Shown here piece after piece: positions 63,063-64,000 of a stretch of 64,000 nucleotides of DNA. Each line of letters opens with the position of its first letter. Positions within the stretch are counted from its first letter, which is position 1. The notes under the pieces are model-generated. The model worked only from the letters and a program-made list of their open reading frames with translations, searched no databases and was not told where the DNA came from. The stretch is from Niabella ginsenosidivorans (GTDB taxonomy: Bacteria; Bacteroidota; Bacteroidia; Chitinophagales; Chitinophagaceae): NCBI RefSeq assembly GCF_001654455.1, contig NZ_CP015772.1, positions 1,984,001 to 2,048,000 of the forward strand, in the 5' to 3' direction. The position numbers and the translations under genes were made by a program.

Positions 63063-64000
63063 TTATTGTCCGCCCATTCCCTGCATACCGCCCTGTATGC
63101 TTTCCTGCTCGCTTTTTATATTTTTCCTTTTGAAGAGGGAGGCGTCAAATTTACCAAAGCGATAGGCAAAGTTGATCCGGAAGAACTGCTGATCTCTTGT
63201 ACGCATCTGATGCTGATCATAAAATCCTGCATTGGTATAGATATCGCTTTTACGGGTTTTAAAGATATCATTAACGCTAAGGGTAACTGATGCAGCCTTT
63301 CCTTTTAAAAACTCGTATTTCACTGCGGCATCCACACCATACGAAGGCATGGAGTAGCCCTGGGCATTGCCGCTTACAGCGCCGCCCATAAAACCCCGGC
63401 CCCCGCCGGAATTATTACCTGCGCTTCCGCCGGGAGACAATACTGTTTTTGAGTTATAGTCTCCGGAAAGCTGTAGTGTAAAGTTCATGGGAAGCTTAAA
63501 GTCATTATTGATCTTGCCAAACCAGCTATACATTTGTTCGGAAGTGGGAATGCCTGGATCGTCAATATTGATCTTTGAAGTGTAAATATTAACGTTGCTG
63601 GTCAGATCCCACCAGGGGGTGATGGAATTTTTGCTGATGGCCTCAAACCCGCCAACAAAGCCCGAGTTGGCATTAATAAAGGAATTAACGATCACCGTAT
63701 CTTCATTAAGAGGATTTACGTCCTGGAACCCGTACCGGGTAATTAAACCATTAGTGTGCTTATAATAGAGCGACAGGATCAGGTTGTTTTTGCGGTTAAA
63801 GTTGTTGGAATAAGAAAGCTCAAATGAATTAACAAATTCCGGTTTCAGGTTGGGGTTACCCCGGCTGAGGTTCAGGGAGTCCGAATAGTCTGTATAGGGA
63901 AAGAGCTGGAAAAAGCCCGGACGGTTGATCCTGCGGCTATAGTTCAGTTGCAGGTCCTGTTTGTCGTTCAGCTTCTGGCTAAGGAAAATACTGGGGAACA
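63063..64000 (-). CDS. Outer-membrane beta-barrel (TonB-receptor type) protein, 5' part beyond window
   Basis: Partial gene: the window holds the last 312 codons, ending at TAA 63063-63065. The segments LQLNYSRRINRPGFFQLFPY, NLSRGNPNLKPEFVNSFELS, NFNRKNNLILSLYYKHTNGL and VTLSVNDIFKTRKSDIYTNA alternate hydrophobic residues in barrel-strand fashion and match the OMP_b-brl_3 family of Bacteroidota, whose members often have a carboxypeptidase-like and plug region before the barrel. The last residues are a Gln/Gly/Met-rich tail (EQESIQGGMQGMGGQ). It lies 68 bases upstream of the polysaccharide operon on the same strand. Substrate unknown. Confidence 0.85.
   Translation of the reverse strand, partial: FPSIFLSQKLNDKQDLQLNYSRRINRPGFFQLFPYTDYSDSLNLSRGNPNLKPEFVNSFELSYSNNFNRKNNLILSLYYKHTNGLITRYGFQDVNPLNEDTVIVNSFINANSGFVGGFEAISKNSITPWWDLTSNVNIYTSKINIDDPGIPTSEQMYSWFGKINNDFKLPMNFTLQLSGDYNSKTVLSPGGSAGNNSGGGRGFMGGAVSGNAQGYSMPSYGVDAAVKYEFLKGKAASVTLSVNDIFKTRKSDIYTNAGFYDQHQMRTRDQQFFRINFAYRFGKFDASLFKRKNIKSEQESIQGGMQGMGGQ

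Noticed and set aside
1-64000. tRNA, rRNA and integrase genes marking a genomic island
   Set aside because: No cloverleaf-type sequence, rRNA-like text or integrase motif was noticed, so a tRNA-integrated island is not supported; eyes-only reading could miss one.

Overview
The window reads as chromosomal DNA of a Bacteroidota bacterium, most likely family Chitinophagaceae. This is inferred from gene families, not from a search: a FecI-like sigma protein, the C-terminus of an outer-membrane beta-barrel (TonB-receptor type) protein, DUF2851, LEA-type lipoprotein, SufE, Tat-type phospholipase C, and the order DUF2520 / KdsC-like phosphatase / UbiA prenyltransferase / Maf. Promoters look like the Bacteroidota TAnnTTTG type, and strong Shine-Dalgarno sites are rare (one clear exception at 56228-56237). 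No rRNA, tRNA or CRISPR array was seen.

Layout. 1-2.9 kb: the 5' part of a GH88 hydrolase gene, then an AraC regulator and a short-chain dehydrogenase that share an 18-bp upstream motif. 3.4-30.6 kb: an accessory region rich in defence-type genes. It holds an McrB/McrC-like type IV restriction pair, a decayed REP-associated (RAYT) transposase between two copies of a composite repeat, a DUF2268-like secreted metallopeptidase, an XRE/coiled-coil pair behind a 15-bp periodic array, an A+T-rich type I restriction-modification operon (regulator, hsdM with an internal stop, hsdS, hsdR, metallopeptidase, GIY-YIG protein, membrane protein) bracketed by inverted copies of the composite repeat, a DUF763 protein, a ParDE toxin-antitoxin pair, a sigma-like protein joined to a tandem-DUF262 protein, and a broken 2OG-Fe(II) oxygenase gene. 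30.6-64 kb: mostly ordinary chromosome: a small hydrolase, etfBA, tilS, mltG, a YihY membrane protein, phospholipase C, a methyltransferase, sufE, prfC, a serine-hydrolase lipoprotein, serA, topA, the DUF2520-to-DUF2851 run, a NUDIX protein, pyrE, an LEA lipoprotein, a four-gene surface-polysaccharide operon and the 3' part of an outer-membrane protein gene.

How it works together. The accessory region stacks several layers of foreign-DNA control: modification-dependent restriction (McrBC-like), modification-blocked restriction (type I), a toxin-antitoxin pair and a DUF262 module. Some look damaged: hsdM, the RAYT gene, the second XRE-module gene and the oxygenase each carry stops or one-base frameshifts. 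Repeats are unusually prominent: four copies of a composite GC-rich element, a 42-bp palindrome inside the RAYT gene, a 127-bp MITE-like element, and two intergenic arrays of hexamers spaced almost exactly 15 bp apart. The best candidates for something undescribed are the sigma-like/tandem-DUF262 gene pair (24281-27401) and the two 15-bp arrays (10837-10929 and 31421-31527).
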